This document shows positions 6,613-15,200 of a DNA stretch of 16,518 bases, piece by piece. The position numbers were made by a program, and so were the translations under genes. Origin of the DNA: Propionibacteriaceae bacterium (lineage in GTDB: Bacteria > Actinomycetota > Actinomycetes > Propionibacteriales > Propionibacteriaceae); contig JAIRVA010000144.1 in the NCBI GenBank assembly GCA_031254155.1, positions 1-16,518 of the forward strand, read 5' to 3'. Numbering within the stretch: position 1 is the first letter of the stretch; each line of letters starts with the position of its first letter. Under the pieces are notes generated by a model. That model was not told the origin of the DNA. It searched no databases and saw only the letters and a program-made list of their open reading frames with translations.

Positions 6613-9600
6613 TCACCCGCCCGTCGTGGTCCCGCCGGTCGTGGTCCCGTCCGCAGCCTCGACGCAGTGGACGGGCGTGTTGAGCGGCAGGTCGGCAATC
6701 ACGCAGACGACTTGGCCTTCGTTGTCCCGCACGGTGATATCGGTCAGCCCGCCGGTCGACTCCGGCCCGGTCTGCACGTACGTCGTCGTGTACGTCAGCG
6801 TGAGGCGTCCCGCGACGACGCCACCGGCCGCGACCGGGCGACAGCGGGCGACGACGTCGTCGTACTTCGTCTCCCCGCCTGGGCAGGACCAGCCGAGCGT
6901 CTCGACCTGCAGGGTCCCGTTGGGCAGATAGACGTGGGCCCCGGCGAGCTTGGCGGAGGCCGCGCCGGCGACCGTCACCACCGCGGCCATCGTGCCCGGA
7001 GCGTGCGGCGGGAGCGCCGTACAACTGAGCGCCGTCACCGACGTCACCGTGACACCCGTCACCGGTTTGCCATCGAGGGTCAGGGTGGTCGGGTTGACCG
7101 CGTACGGCACCCCGTCGAAGGTCCCCGTGAGCGCCCCGCCACCGGCACTTGGCCAGAGCTGGCCCGTCTCCTGGTCCACGAAGCCGTACACCGTCTGGTC
7201 GGCCACCGTCCACGCGGCGGGTACCAGATTGTGGATGAGCGTCGCGGCGTCATACACCAGCACTTGCCCGATCTCACCCACAAAACCCGAAGTCAGAGCA
7301 CCATTTACCATAACACCGCCGAGGACGTACGGGACCGCGCCACCCAGAGAGGAACCCGCCGCCACCACCTTGTTGTCCAGCGTCGTACCAGTCCCCGAGA
7401 TATCGACGGTGTGCCAGTTAGCGTCAGTTGTCCCGTACGCCGCTGTCTGCGTACCGTACGTCGTCTGCCAGGTCGTCCCCGCCCGGGCAAAGCCGAACTG
7501 CGCGGTCCCCGCCGTCCCGCCGACCACAGTACCGGCCGTCGTCGCGTCGGCGTACCGGAACCGGACGACGACCCGCGAGGTGGCCGTGAGAGTCAGGCCC
7601 GGGTCGACCCACGCCGTACCGGTGAAACTCGTCCCGTCCAGGTAGGTGAGGAAACCGTCCCCGGTCGCCGCGCACGTCCCGTGGTCGCCCCCGGCCACGC
7701 CGCCCTCCGCCGGGGCGTACGTCGTCAGAGTCGGCGTCGGCCACGTGTAAATGTACGTGAGGACGTTGATCAGCGTGCGCGTCCCCGACGCGTCGGTCCA
7801 CCGCACCGCCACCTGCGCCGGGCCGGTCCGGTCGCCGCCCAGCATCGACGGCGGGATCGTGCAGGTCAGCGTGCTCGGGGCGGGGATGGCGAGATTCGTA
7901 CAGGCCTGGCTGACCAGGGTGTCGCCGCTGCCCACGCCCGAGAGGGTGACGGCGAGGCTGGCCGTCGGCCCGCTGATGACACCCGTACTACTAACATTGC
8001 TAAAGAACAATGATTTCACTGTGTCCCACAAGCCATAACGTCCCGTCGCTGGGTCGTACGCCGGACGGCCGTCGAACAGCGGTGTGCCCGTACCGCCGTC
8101 CACGATGAGGAACTGGCTCATCCACCCGGTGAAACCACCCGTCGCATTCGCCGCGGAGTTGCCCGCGACGATTGGGGTGTTGTTGCCGGTGGCGGTGGTA
8201 CCGATAGTGATGGGCGACGCCCCGCTGACCGTGAGGACCTTGTTCCCGGCGACCACGGTGACCGGCGTGTTCAGCGCCACCGCCGCACCGTCCTGGGACG
8301 GGTCGTTGACGGCCCCGTAGTAGAACCGGGGGTTCCGCCCGGTCGTCGACTGGAGGGCACTCGCAGGTCGCACCCCCGCCGTACCCCAGATGGTCTGTTG
8401 CGTCTGGTCGGTGAGGGTGTACGAGGTTGTCACCTGCGTGGCCGCGGTGAACGGTACCCCGGTGTTGATCGCGGCCAACCCGTCGAAGTCAAGGTACGGC
8501 ACCGCCAGGTAGCCGGTCGTCTTCCCATAATCGGTCAGCCCGTTGCCGGTGATGGTGAGCGTACCGCCACCCTTGATGGGCCCCGACGCCGGCTCGATAC
8601 CGGTGACGTTGCGCTTCTTGCAGTTGCCCGAGACGGGAATGGCCCGGGAGAACTGCGACGAGGCCAGTTGGCCGTACGCGGGGGTGCCGAGGGCCTGGGT
8701 CTGGAGCCGGAAGTACCCCGTGACGTTGCCGCCGGCGTCGATCGCCTTGTCGGGCGCCGTCACGGTGATCGTCTGCGCTTTCGTCAGGGTCGCGTCGGTC
8801 GAGGCGACGAACACCTCCGCCTTGCTCGGGTTCGCCGCGCTGTTCCAGTACACGTCAAGACGGACCGGAGTGACGGGCACCGTACTCGGCGCGGGCGCGG
8901 TCGCACTAGTCGGCGGGGTGACGGCCAGGGCGACCGCGCAATCCGAGTCGACGGTCGCGGCCGTGGCCGTCGGGTACCACGTGGCGATCTTCAGGTTGGA
9001 GTACTGGTCGTTATGTACCATCAGGAGACCGCCGTTGGTGTCGGATTTCTCCTCATCGGCGGTCGTCGCCTGACTGCCCACCTCGGACCCGAACGTGTTG
9101 CGCTCGACCGTCACCAACCCCGCGTTGCGCAGCAGGATCGTTTCCTTGGTGTAGCCCTGGAAGGAGTTGTCCTGAATATAGAGGGTGGAGGCGGTCGTCG
9201 GCACCGATGCCGACCCGATCGGCCCCAGGTAGCCGATAGCCGTGGTGATCGGGTGCTTCGAGTCCGCCTCAAAGGTGTTGTTCCGAATGTAGTTCTTCCC
9301 GCTCAGGACGCCCTTCGTGCCGTACGGCAGGTAGACCGACGACTGGTAGGGATACCCATTCGTGTACGACGACCCGCTGTTGTGGATCCAGTTATGGTCA
9401 AAATCGAAATTGGCGAGCCTGACCGAGTTGGCGAGGGTAGCCCCGGCACTGAACACCGTTGGCGCGTCACCGCCCTTCCACAGGTTCTCGAACTTCGAGT
9501 TGCGAACCACGAGGCCGTCGATACTGATCGGGTTGTCGTCGTACTCGGTGTCGAGCACGATGGCGTTGGCCACGCAACCGGACGGGTTGTCCGCCAAACA

Positions 9601-10485
9601 GCTTCCCGTTGTCTGCGACACCGTGAAAGTCACATTGTCGATCAGGATGTCGGTCGCGGTCGCCAACTTCAGGCCGCCGGTGACGAAGCAGATCATCGCG
9701 CTGTTGCACACATAGTCGTCATCGGACCACAGATTGCCAATTGTGTAGTTGCTGAGCGTGATGTGGGAGGCGCCATTGGCGATAGCCAGGAAGTTCGCGG
9801 TGTAGTAGTTCGACGTGGCCACGGTATGGCCGTCGGTGATCGTCACGTACGACGATATTCCACTGACAACGATCGACACCTCGTTCACTTGCAACTGGCT
9901 GACATGCTGCAACCAGATAGGTGTCTCGGTGTCCCCTTTGGCGTTGATGTAGATGCCCACCCGGTCAGGTCCCGGCGTGAAGTTGAAGCCCAGTTTGTCC
10001 TGCAGGTCGAGCATCATCGGCCTGGTGATGGCATAGTACGCGGCACTCACTCCGGCCATCCCGCTCCCGAACCCCTCCGCCATCCACTGCGAGGCGTCGG
10101 TCGTCATGGTGATGAGCTGCGTCGTACCGGCCGGAATCGTCTGGGCAAACCCGGTGGCCAGGGTCACCGTCAGGTAGGGCTGGTCGTAGGTCGAGTGGGC
10201 GTTGGCGTACGTCAGGGCGGCCCGCAAGGTACAGAGGTTGTTGGCCGTGGTCGTGCTGTAGGTGTCGGTACCCAGCGCACAGGTCTCCCCGGTCACGGTG
10301 TACGCGGCCGAGTTGACGTAGAGAGTGTCATTGCCCGCGGCCTCAGAGTCGGCCGGGACGACCAGCCCGCCCAGCACCACCGAAACGACAAGACACGTGG
10401 CGAGCGCCGTCGCTAGAACTGCCCGCTTCTTCCCCGGATATACAAAATCTTGTTCATTGTATGTACGATACGTCGCCGTACCCAT
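6613..10485 (-). CDS. large secreted surface protein: CSLREA, beta-helix, TIG domains with nested LamG-like domains (1290 aa)
   Basis: Order: a 20-residue basic/polar lead, a hydrophobic signal (22-43) and a cleavage-like PADSEAA (44-50). A CSLREA-type motif (NNLCTLRAALTYANA, 82-96) follows. Next is a right-handed beta-helix (about 190-500, with runs such as HITLSNYTI and IRNNTF). A beta-sandwich linker spans about 535-620. TIG domain 1 starts at VTGIEPASGPIKGGG (627) but is interrupted by a LamG-like unit (about 655-840, ending GRYGLWDTVKSLFFSN) before resuming at about 842-915. TIG domain 2 starts at 917 and also holds a LamG-like unit (about 945-1122). The C-terminus (1228-1275) resembles one DUF7507-type unit and ends in TTTGGTTTGG. 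No LPXTG signal or membrane anchor is visible. The ATG aligns with the paralog's start. Likely an adhesin or glycan-binding protein (inference). Confidence 0.85.
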   Translation of the reverse strand: MGTATYRTYNEQDFVYPGKKRAVLATALATCLVVSVVLGGLVVPADSEAAGNDTLYVNSAAYTVTGETCALGTDTYSTTTANNLCTLRAALTYANAHSTYDQPYLTVTLATGFAQTIPAGTTQLITMTTDASQWMAEGFGSGMAGVSAAYYAITRPMMLDLQDKLGFNFTPGPDRVGIYINAKGDTETPIWLQHVSQLQVNEVSIVVSGISSYVTITDGHTVATSNYYTANFLAIANGASHITLSNYTIGNLWSDDDYVCNSAMICFVTGGLKLATATDILIDNVTFTVSQTTGSCLADNPSGCVANAIVLDTEYDDNPISIDGLVVRNSKFENLWKGGDAPTVFSAGATLANSVRLANFDFDHNWIHNSGSSYTNGYPYQSSVYLPYGTKGVLSGKNYIRNNTFEADSKHPITTAIGYLGPIGSASVPTTASTLYIQDNSFQGYTKETILLRNAGLVTVERNTFGSEVGSQATTADEEKSDTNGGLLMVHNDQYSNLKIATWYPTATAATVDSDCAVALAVTPPTSATAPAPSTVPVTPVRLDVYWNSAANPSKAEVFVASTDATLTKAQTITVTAPDKAIDAGGNVTGYFRLQTQALGTPAYGQLASSQFSRAIPVSGNCKKRNVTGIEPASGPIKGGGTLTITGNGLTDYGKTTGYLAVPYLDFDGLAAINTGVPFTAATQVTTSYTLTDQTQQTIWGTAGVRPASALQSTTGRNPRFYYGAVNDPSQDGAAVALNTPVTVVAGNKVLTVSGASPITIGTTATGNNTPIVAGNSAANATGGFTGWMSQFLIVDGGTGTPLFDGRPAYDPATGRYGLWDTVKSLFFSNVSSTGVISGPTASLAVTLSGVGSGDTLVSQACTNLAIPAPSTLTCTIPPSMLGGDRTGPAQVAVRWTDASGTRTLINVLTYIYTWPTPTLTTYAPAEGGVAGGDHGTCAATGDGFLTYLDGTSFTGTAWVDPGLTLTATSRVVVRFRYADATTAGTVVGGTAGTAQFGFARAGTTWQTTYGTQTAAYGTTDANWHTVDISGTGTTLDNKVVAAGSSLGGAVPYVLGGVMVNGALTSGFVGEIGQVLVYDAATLIHNLVPAAWTVADQTVYGFVDQETGQLWPSAGGGALTGTFDGVPYAVNPTTLTLDGKPVTGVTVTSVTALSCTALPPHAPGTMAAVVTVAGAASAKLAGAHVYLPNGTLQVETLGWSCPGGETKYDDVVARCRPVAAGGVVAGRLTLTYTTTYVQTGPESTGGLTDITVRDNEGQVVCVIADLPLNTPVHCVEAADGTTTGGTTTGG

Positions 10486-10580
10486 GTTGCCGCCCCTTAT
10501 GAGAAACTCACCACCGTCCAGACGGTGGTCACCCGGTGTCCCCCTCAGGAGGCCGCGTTCCCCTCAACCCGGCAACCTGT
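10486..10580 (-). promoter_or_regulatory. 5' leader of the 1290-aa gene, partly shared with its paralog
   Basis: The predicted transcript begins ACAGGTTGCCGGGTTG, as in the paralog (one base differs), and both leaders also share TTTCTC-RT-RAGGG just before the start codon. Between these blocks this copy carries a perfect hairpin, ACCACCGT/ACGGTGGT with a CTGG loop (10510-10529), placed about 24 nt before the ATG, which could limit ribosome access. The paralog lacks this hairpin. Confidence 0.55.
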
Positions 10581-10585
10581 AGCTC

Positions 10586-10613
10586 AGTATAGTCAGTTGC
10601 CTTGGCGCGTCAA
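10586..10613 (-). promoter_or_regulatory. promoter of the 1290-aa surface protein gene
   Basis: On the minus strand, TTGACG (10613-10608), a 16-bp spacer, then TATACT (10591-10586). The start point would be near 10580, at the first A of the conserved ACAGGTTGCCG block. The paralog has the same -10 and the same five-base distance to this block. Confidence 0.72.
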
Positions 10614-10692
10614 CTCAACTCCAGTTCACCAGTGTCCCGCCCGCTCCCTGACGTCGCCGACCCAACCTGGGCATGAGGCCGGGCTACCGGCA

Positions 10693-10761
10693 GGTTCCGG
10701 CTCAATTGCCCAAGTTGTGTACGGCAATAGCCCGGAACCCGCGACAGAACTTGGGCAATTG
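10693..10761. repeat. two interleaved inverted repeats (mutually exclusive hairpins)
   Basis: Stem A is CAATTGCCCAAGTT (10703-10716) with AACTTGGGCAATTG (10748-10761): 14 bp perfect, 31-nt loop. Stem B is GGTTCCGG (10693-10700) with CCGGAACC (10732-10739), extended by CT/AG across one bulged base. The right arm of B lies in the loop of A, and the left arms abut with no spacer, so both full stems can hardly form together. Lies downstream of the beta-helix gene and upstream of the promoter of the 1290-aa gene. Confidence 0.75.
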
Positions 10762-10843
10762 GCGGTACGACGGTGGGGTACGACGGTGGGGAAACCCTCC
10801 AGTGGTCCCCAGGTGATCGTGGATCGCCGGCCCCGATGCCGAA

Positions 10844-10888
10844 CGGCCTCGCAATCATCCGCCCGTGGGGCGAGTAACTGCGAGGCCG
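10844..10888 (-). terminator. possible terminator hairpin after the beta-helix gene
   Basis: CGGCCTCGCA (10844-10853) pairs perfectly with TGCGAGGCCG (10879-10888); inside, CGCC/GGCG can form a second stem. It begins 15 bases past the TAA. There is no U tract, so an intrinsic terminator is only a possibility. Confidence 0.4.
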
Positions 10889-10903
10889 ACCGGTTGGTTT
10901 GGG

Positions 10904-11992
10904 TTAGTACTTCACGATGAGACCACCGGTCGCCAGGTACACTGCCCCGCGCGCATTGCCGGTCGCGGTGAACCCGTTGAGTTCAACCCGGCTGTTCAGG
11001 TCCACCATGATCCCGTTGAACCCGTTGTTGTTCGCCACAACCGGGTGCAGCGCCTTGAGGCGGCTGGCCGCCGAGACGGAGACACCGTGCCGGGCATTCG
11101 AGTTGAACGTGTTGCCGGGGCCGTTCACCGTCACGGTCACCTGTCCGACCGGGATCGTCGACGACGTACCGACGTGCAAGCCATAGGTACCGTTCCGCGT
11201 CACCTGGTTGTTTCCGCCAAGGTTGATTGTGGCCTTCCCCGCACCCTGGAGACCAAGCGTCTTGTTGTCAGACATGGTGCTCCGGGAGATGTCCAACGTA
11301 CTCGCGTTGACGAGGATGCCCTGGTTGTTGCGCGAGAAGGTGCACCCGGTCGCCGTAGCGACAGCGTTCTCAAGGACTAGGCCGAGTACGCCGTTCGACG
11401 ACGCCTGGACCGACGTCAACGTGACCGTCGAACCGGCGTAGGCGCCGACACCATGCCCCGAGTACGCGGTGAACGATGAGGCGGACACGGTCGCCGTGGA
11501 AGCGCCCGTCACGTGCAGACCGTTGTTCGTACCGCCCGACGCGGTCACGTTCTCGACCGTAGCCGTCGAGCCGGTTGCCAGGACGATCCCCTGCGTACCG
11601 CCCACCAGCGTCGAACCGCTCACCTTGAGGTTCTTGACCTCCGTCGCGCGGACCACCGCCTGGCCGTCGCCGTTCCAGGTTCCGCCCTGGATCGTCACGT
11701 TGTCGCCCTTCGGCACGATCAGGTTCCGGCCCGCCGTCTTCACGCTGATCGTCGCACCCGCTGCCTGTACTGTCGTTCCCGCGGGCAGCCAGAGCGACGC
11801 GTTCGTCACCGTGTAGTTCCCCGGCGCGAACACCACGGTCGAACCCGTCGGCAGCGTACTGATCTTCGCCGTCGGTACCTCCCCCGGAGTGAGTGTCATT
11901 GTCTGTGTCGCCTCCGCGACCAGGGGAACACCGATCAGGGACACAAGCACCGCCAAACTGGCCGTGAGCGCCCTCATGCTGATTTTCTTCAT
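10904..11992 (-). CDS. secreted right-handed beta-helix protein
   Basis: 362 residues from the ATG at 11992, chosen because AAGGAGATGAC gives AGGAG six bases upstream; an upstream in-frame start at 12034 would place 14 polar residues before the signal. The signal peptide MKKISMRALTASLAVLVSLI ends with an AEA cleavage-type site near residue 28. The rest is built of 20-25-residue coils rich in Thr, Ser, Val, Gly and Asn (GIVLATGSTATVENV, NNGLHVTGASTATV, GHGVGAYAGSTVTL, NGVLGLVLENAVATATG), the pattern of a parallel beta-helix of the NosD/pectate-lyase-like fold. No cysteine-rich, catalytic Asp/His or anchoring motif stands out, so an enzyme role cannot be claimed. It sits between two beta-helix-containing surface proteins on the same strand. 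No clear promoter was found in the 87 bp between it and repeat copy 2. Confidence 0.82.
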   Translation of the reverse strand: MKKISMRALTASLAVLVSLIGVPLVAEATQTMTLTPGEVPTAKISTLPTGSTVVFAPGNYTVTNASLWLPAGTTVQAAGATISVKTAGRNLIVPKGDNVTIQGGTWNGDGQAVVRATEVKNLKVSGSTLVGGTQGIVLATGSTATVENVTASGGTNNGLHVTGASTATVSASSFTAYSGHGVGAYAGSTVTLTSVQASSNGVLGLVLENAVATATGCTFSRNNQGILVNASTLDISRSTMSDNKTLGLQGAGKATINLGGNNQVTRNGTYGLHVGTSSTIPVGQVTVTVNGPGNTFNSNARHGVSVSAASRLKALHPVVANNNGFNGIMVDLNSRVELNGFTATGNARGAVYLATGGLIVKY

Positions 11993-12078
11993 GTCATCTC
12001 CTTTTCCTTGGCCGGACAAGCGCGCGTCTCGCACCCCCCGGATGACTCCTTGCAGAGCCGTTTGTCTTTGTTGTCCTG

Positions 12079-12240
12079 AGGAACCGCTGATCTACCATGT
12101 GCCGCCATCCGAACGCCAGGACGGGCGATCTACGCCTCCCACATGTTGCGATGGACATCCAGTTCATGTACACCATGTGGGAGGCGTATCTCACCCCGCC
12201 TGACGCCCGCCTGACGACACAGCATAAATCAGCACTTCCC
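12079..12240 (-). repeat. 162-bp structured repeat, copy 2
   Basis: Read on the minus strand it aligns without gaps to 1132-1293. Its apical hairpin (12132-12187) has changed in both arms at four pairs of the 17-bp stem and at one pair of the inner stem, keeping pairing; two one-sided changes leave mismatches. The block at 12093-12131 is identical to 1241-1279. The first base of the element is the G of the TAG stop of the 1091-aa gene, so like copy 1 it begins at a gene end and follows the gene's orientation. The right end (AGGAACCGCTGATCTA on plus, 12079-12094) pairs imperfectly with the left end. No target duplication is evident. Confidence 0.85.
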
Positions 12241-15200
12241 TACCGAGCCGTGGTGGTCCGGCCCGCGCCGACCGGCTCCGGTTTGACGCAGCGAACGGGC
12301 GTGTCAAGCGGCAAATCGGCAATCACACACACGGGTCCTTCATCGTCCGACACGGTGACGTTGGCCAACCCGCCGGTCGACTCGGGCCCGGTCCGGACGT
12401 ACGTCGTCGTGTACGTCCACATGATCGTCCCGGGCGGGATGACACCCCCGGACTCGACCGGGGTACAACCGCTCACGATCTCGTCGTACGTTGTCTCGCC
12501 ACCGGTGCAGAGCCAGCCGAGCGTCTCGACCTGCAGGGTCCCGTTCGGCAAATAGACGTGCGCCCCGGCGAGCCCGGCCGACCCCGTGCCGGCGACCGTC
12601 ACCACCGCGGCCGTCGTCGCCGGGGCGTGCGGCGGAAGTGTCACACACGTCAGCGCCGTCGCCGACGTCACCGTGACCCCCGTCACCGGCTGCCCGTCCA
12701 GGGTCAAGGATGTGGGGGCGACGACGTACGGGGCCCCGCCGAGGGTCGCGGCCAGTGTCCCGCCGCTGCCCGGCCAGAGGTGACCCGTCACCTCGTCGAG
12801 GAAGCCCAGCACCGTCTGATCGGCGACCGTCCACGCCGCGGGTACGAGGTGGTGGGTGAGCGTACCGGTGTCAAAAACCGCGACCTGGCCAATCTCGCCC
12901 ACAAAACCCGCTGTCAGACCATCATTCACCAGGACGCCGCCGAGGACGAACGGGATCGGCCCGCCGAGGGTCGCCCCGGCGGTCACGACCAGCCCGTCCA
13001 GCTTCGTACCGTTGCCGGAGACCTCCGCGGTGTGCCACGCCTGGTCAGCCTGGCCGAACCGGGTCGTCTGCGCGCCGTAGCTGGTCTGCCAGGTGGTACC
13101 CACCCGCGAGACACCGAACGCGGCCCCCGGTGCCCCGCCGCCGACGACCGTACCGTCCGGGCCGGCCGAGCGGAACCGGACGACGACCCGCGACGTGGCC
13201 GTGAGGGTGAGACCGGGGTCGACCCACTGGGTACCGGTGAAGCTCGCGCCGTCGACAAGCGTAATCAGGCCGCTGCCGGTCGCCGCACAGGTGTCGTAGG
13301 GGCCGCCGGCCACGCCGCCCTTGGCGGGCGCGAACGTTGTCAGCGTTGGCGCGGCCGCGGTGTAGAGGTACGTGGGCTGGCCGGGCAGCGTCCGCGTCCC
13401 CTGGGCGTCGGTCCACGTCACCGTCACCTGCGCCGGTCCGGTCCGGTCGCCGCCGAGCGGCGACGGCGGGATCGTACAGGTCAGCGTGTCGGGGGCAGGC
13501 GTGGCGAGGTCCGGACACTCGGCCCGCACCCACGTCCCCGTGGCGTCCAGGCCCGCGAGAAAGACGTGCACGGTTGCGTTCCCGCTCGTCAGCCCCTGGC
13601 CCATGACGGTGAGCGTACCGCCGCCCACCACCGGTCCCTGGGCCGGGCTCACGCCCGTCACCTCGCGCTGTTGGCAGTTGCCGGCGACCGGGACCGCCCG
13701 GGAAAACTGCGACGAGGCCAGTTGGGGGTACGCGGGGGTACCGACGGCCTGCGTCTGGAGCCGGAAGGAGCCCGTGACGTTGCCGGCGGCGTCGATCGCC
13801 TGGGCGGGGACCGACACGGTGATGGTTTGCGCGGTCGTCAGCGTCGGCGCCGTGGAAGCGACGAACACCTCGGCCTTACTCGGGCTCGCCGCGTCGTTCC
13901 AGTAGACGTCGAGGCGGACCGGAGTGGCGGGTACCGTACTGGGCGCCACCGTGCCGGTCGGCGGGGCGACCGCCAGGTCGACGGTGCAGCCCGCGTTGAC
14001 GGCCGTCGTCGTCTGGGTCGGGTACCAGGGGTCGATCTTCAGGTTGGCGTTCATATTGTTATGCAACAACAGGGGACCACCGTCGACGTTGAGACTCTCC
14101 TCGGCCGCGGTCGTGGCTTGGCTGGCCGAGTGGGGTCCGAAGGTGTTGCGCTGGACTGTCACCAGGCCCGTGTTGTCCAACAGGATCGTTTCTTGGGTGA
14201 ATCCGTCAAACGCGTTGTCCTGGATGAAGAGGTTGGAGGCGCTCGCGAGTGGGGAGTCGACCGACCCGTAGTAGCCGATGGCCGTGGTGACGGGGTGGGT
14301 CGAGTCCACCGTGAAGGTATTGTTGCGAATATAATTCGTCCCGCCCAGCGGTACGCCCGGGTGGTAGGGCAGGTAGACCGACGAGTGGTACACGTACGCA
14401 CCGGTCGAGGACGACCCGCTGTTGATGATCTGGTTGTCGTGGAAATCGAAGTTCGACAACTCGAGCAGGAGGCCGACGAAGGGCGAGGCGGACAACACCG
14501 TCGGCGAGTCGCCCACTTTCCACAGGTTGTTGAAGGTCGAGTTGCGGACCTCGAAACCGTCGATGCTGATGGGGTTGACCGCGTTCTCGTTGTCGAAGAC
14601 GATGGCGTTGGCCACGCAGCCCGCCGAGTTATCCGCCAGACAGAGCCCCGTGGTGGCCGACACCGTGAAGGTGACGTTGTCAATCAGGATGTCGCTGGCG
14701 GTCGCCCCGGTCAGGCCGCCGGTGACGAAGCAGACCATCGCGCTCAAACAGTACCCGTCGTCGTCGCTCCAGAGGTTGCCAATGGTGTAATTGCTGAGCG
14801 TGATGTGCGAGGCGCCGTTGGCGATGACCAGGAAGTTGGCGGTGAAGTAGTTGTCCATTGGCTGCGTATGACCGCCGGTGATCGTCACGTACGACGAGTG
14901 GCCGCTGACAACGATTGACGCCTCGTTCACCTGGAGTTCGCTCAGGTTCTTGAGCAAGATGGGCGAGGCGGCCGTACCGACGGCGTCGACGTAGATCCCG
15001 GCCACGTCGGGACCCGGGAGCAGTTTGTACCCCAGCTTGTTCTCGAGGTCGACGACCATGGGCTGTGTGATGGCGTAGTACGCGTTCGACGTCCCGACCA
15101 TGCCCGCCCCGAAATCCGTCGCCATCCAGGGGCCCTCGACCGACGTGGTGATCCGCCGGGTCGTACCGTCCGGAATCGTCGCGGCAAAGTCGGTGGCCAG

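Larger units (their letters stand above)
10581..10903. other. intergenic region between the beta-helix gene and the 1290-aa gene: structure only
   Basis: No supported gene. Besides the promoter at 10586-10613 it contains interleaved inverted repeats (10693-10761), a perfect 13-bp tandem repeat GTACGACGGTGGG (10765-10777 and 10778-10790), and a 10-bp hairpin (10844-10888) next to the stop of the beta-helix gene. Confidence 0.6.

Noticed and set aside
8398..10416. Long plus-strand open frame opposite the 1290-aa gene
   Set aside because: Arg/Gly/Val-rich antisense shadow of a GC-rich gene; the minus-strand frame has signal peptide, domains and a paralog.
12558..14918. Long plus-strand open frame opposite the 1091-aa gene
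   Set aside because: Same reason: an antisense shadow without ribosome site or recognisable domains.
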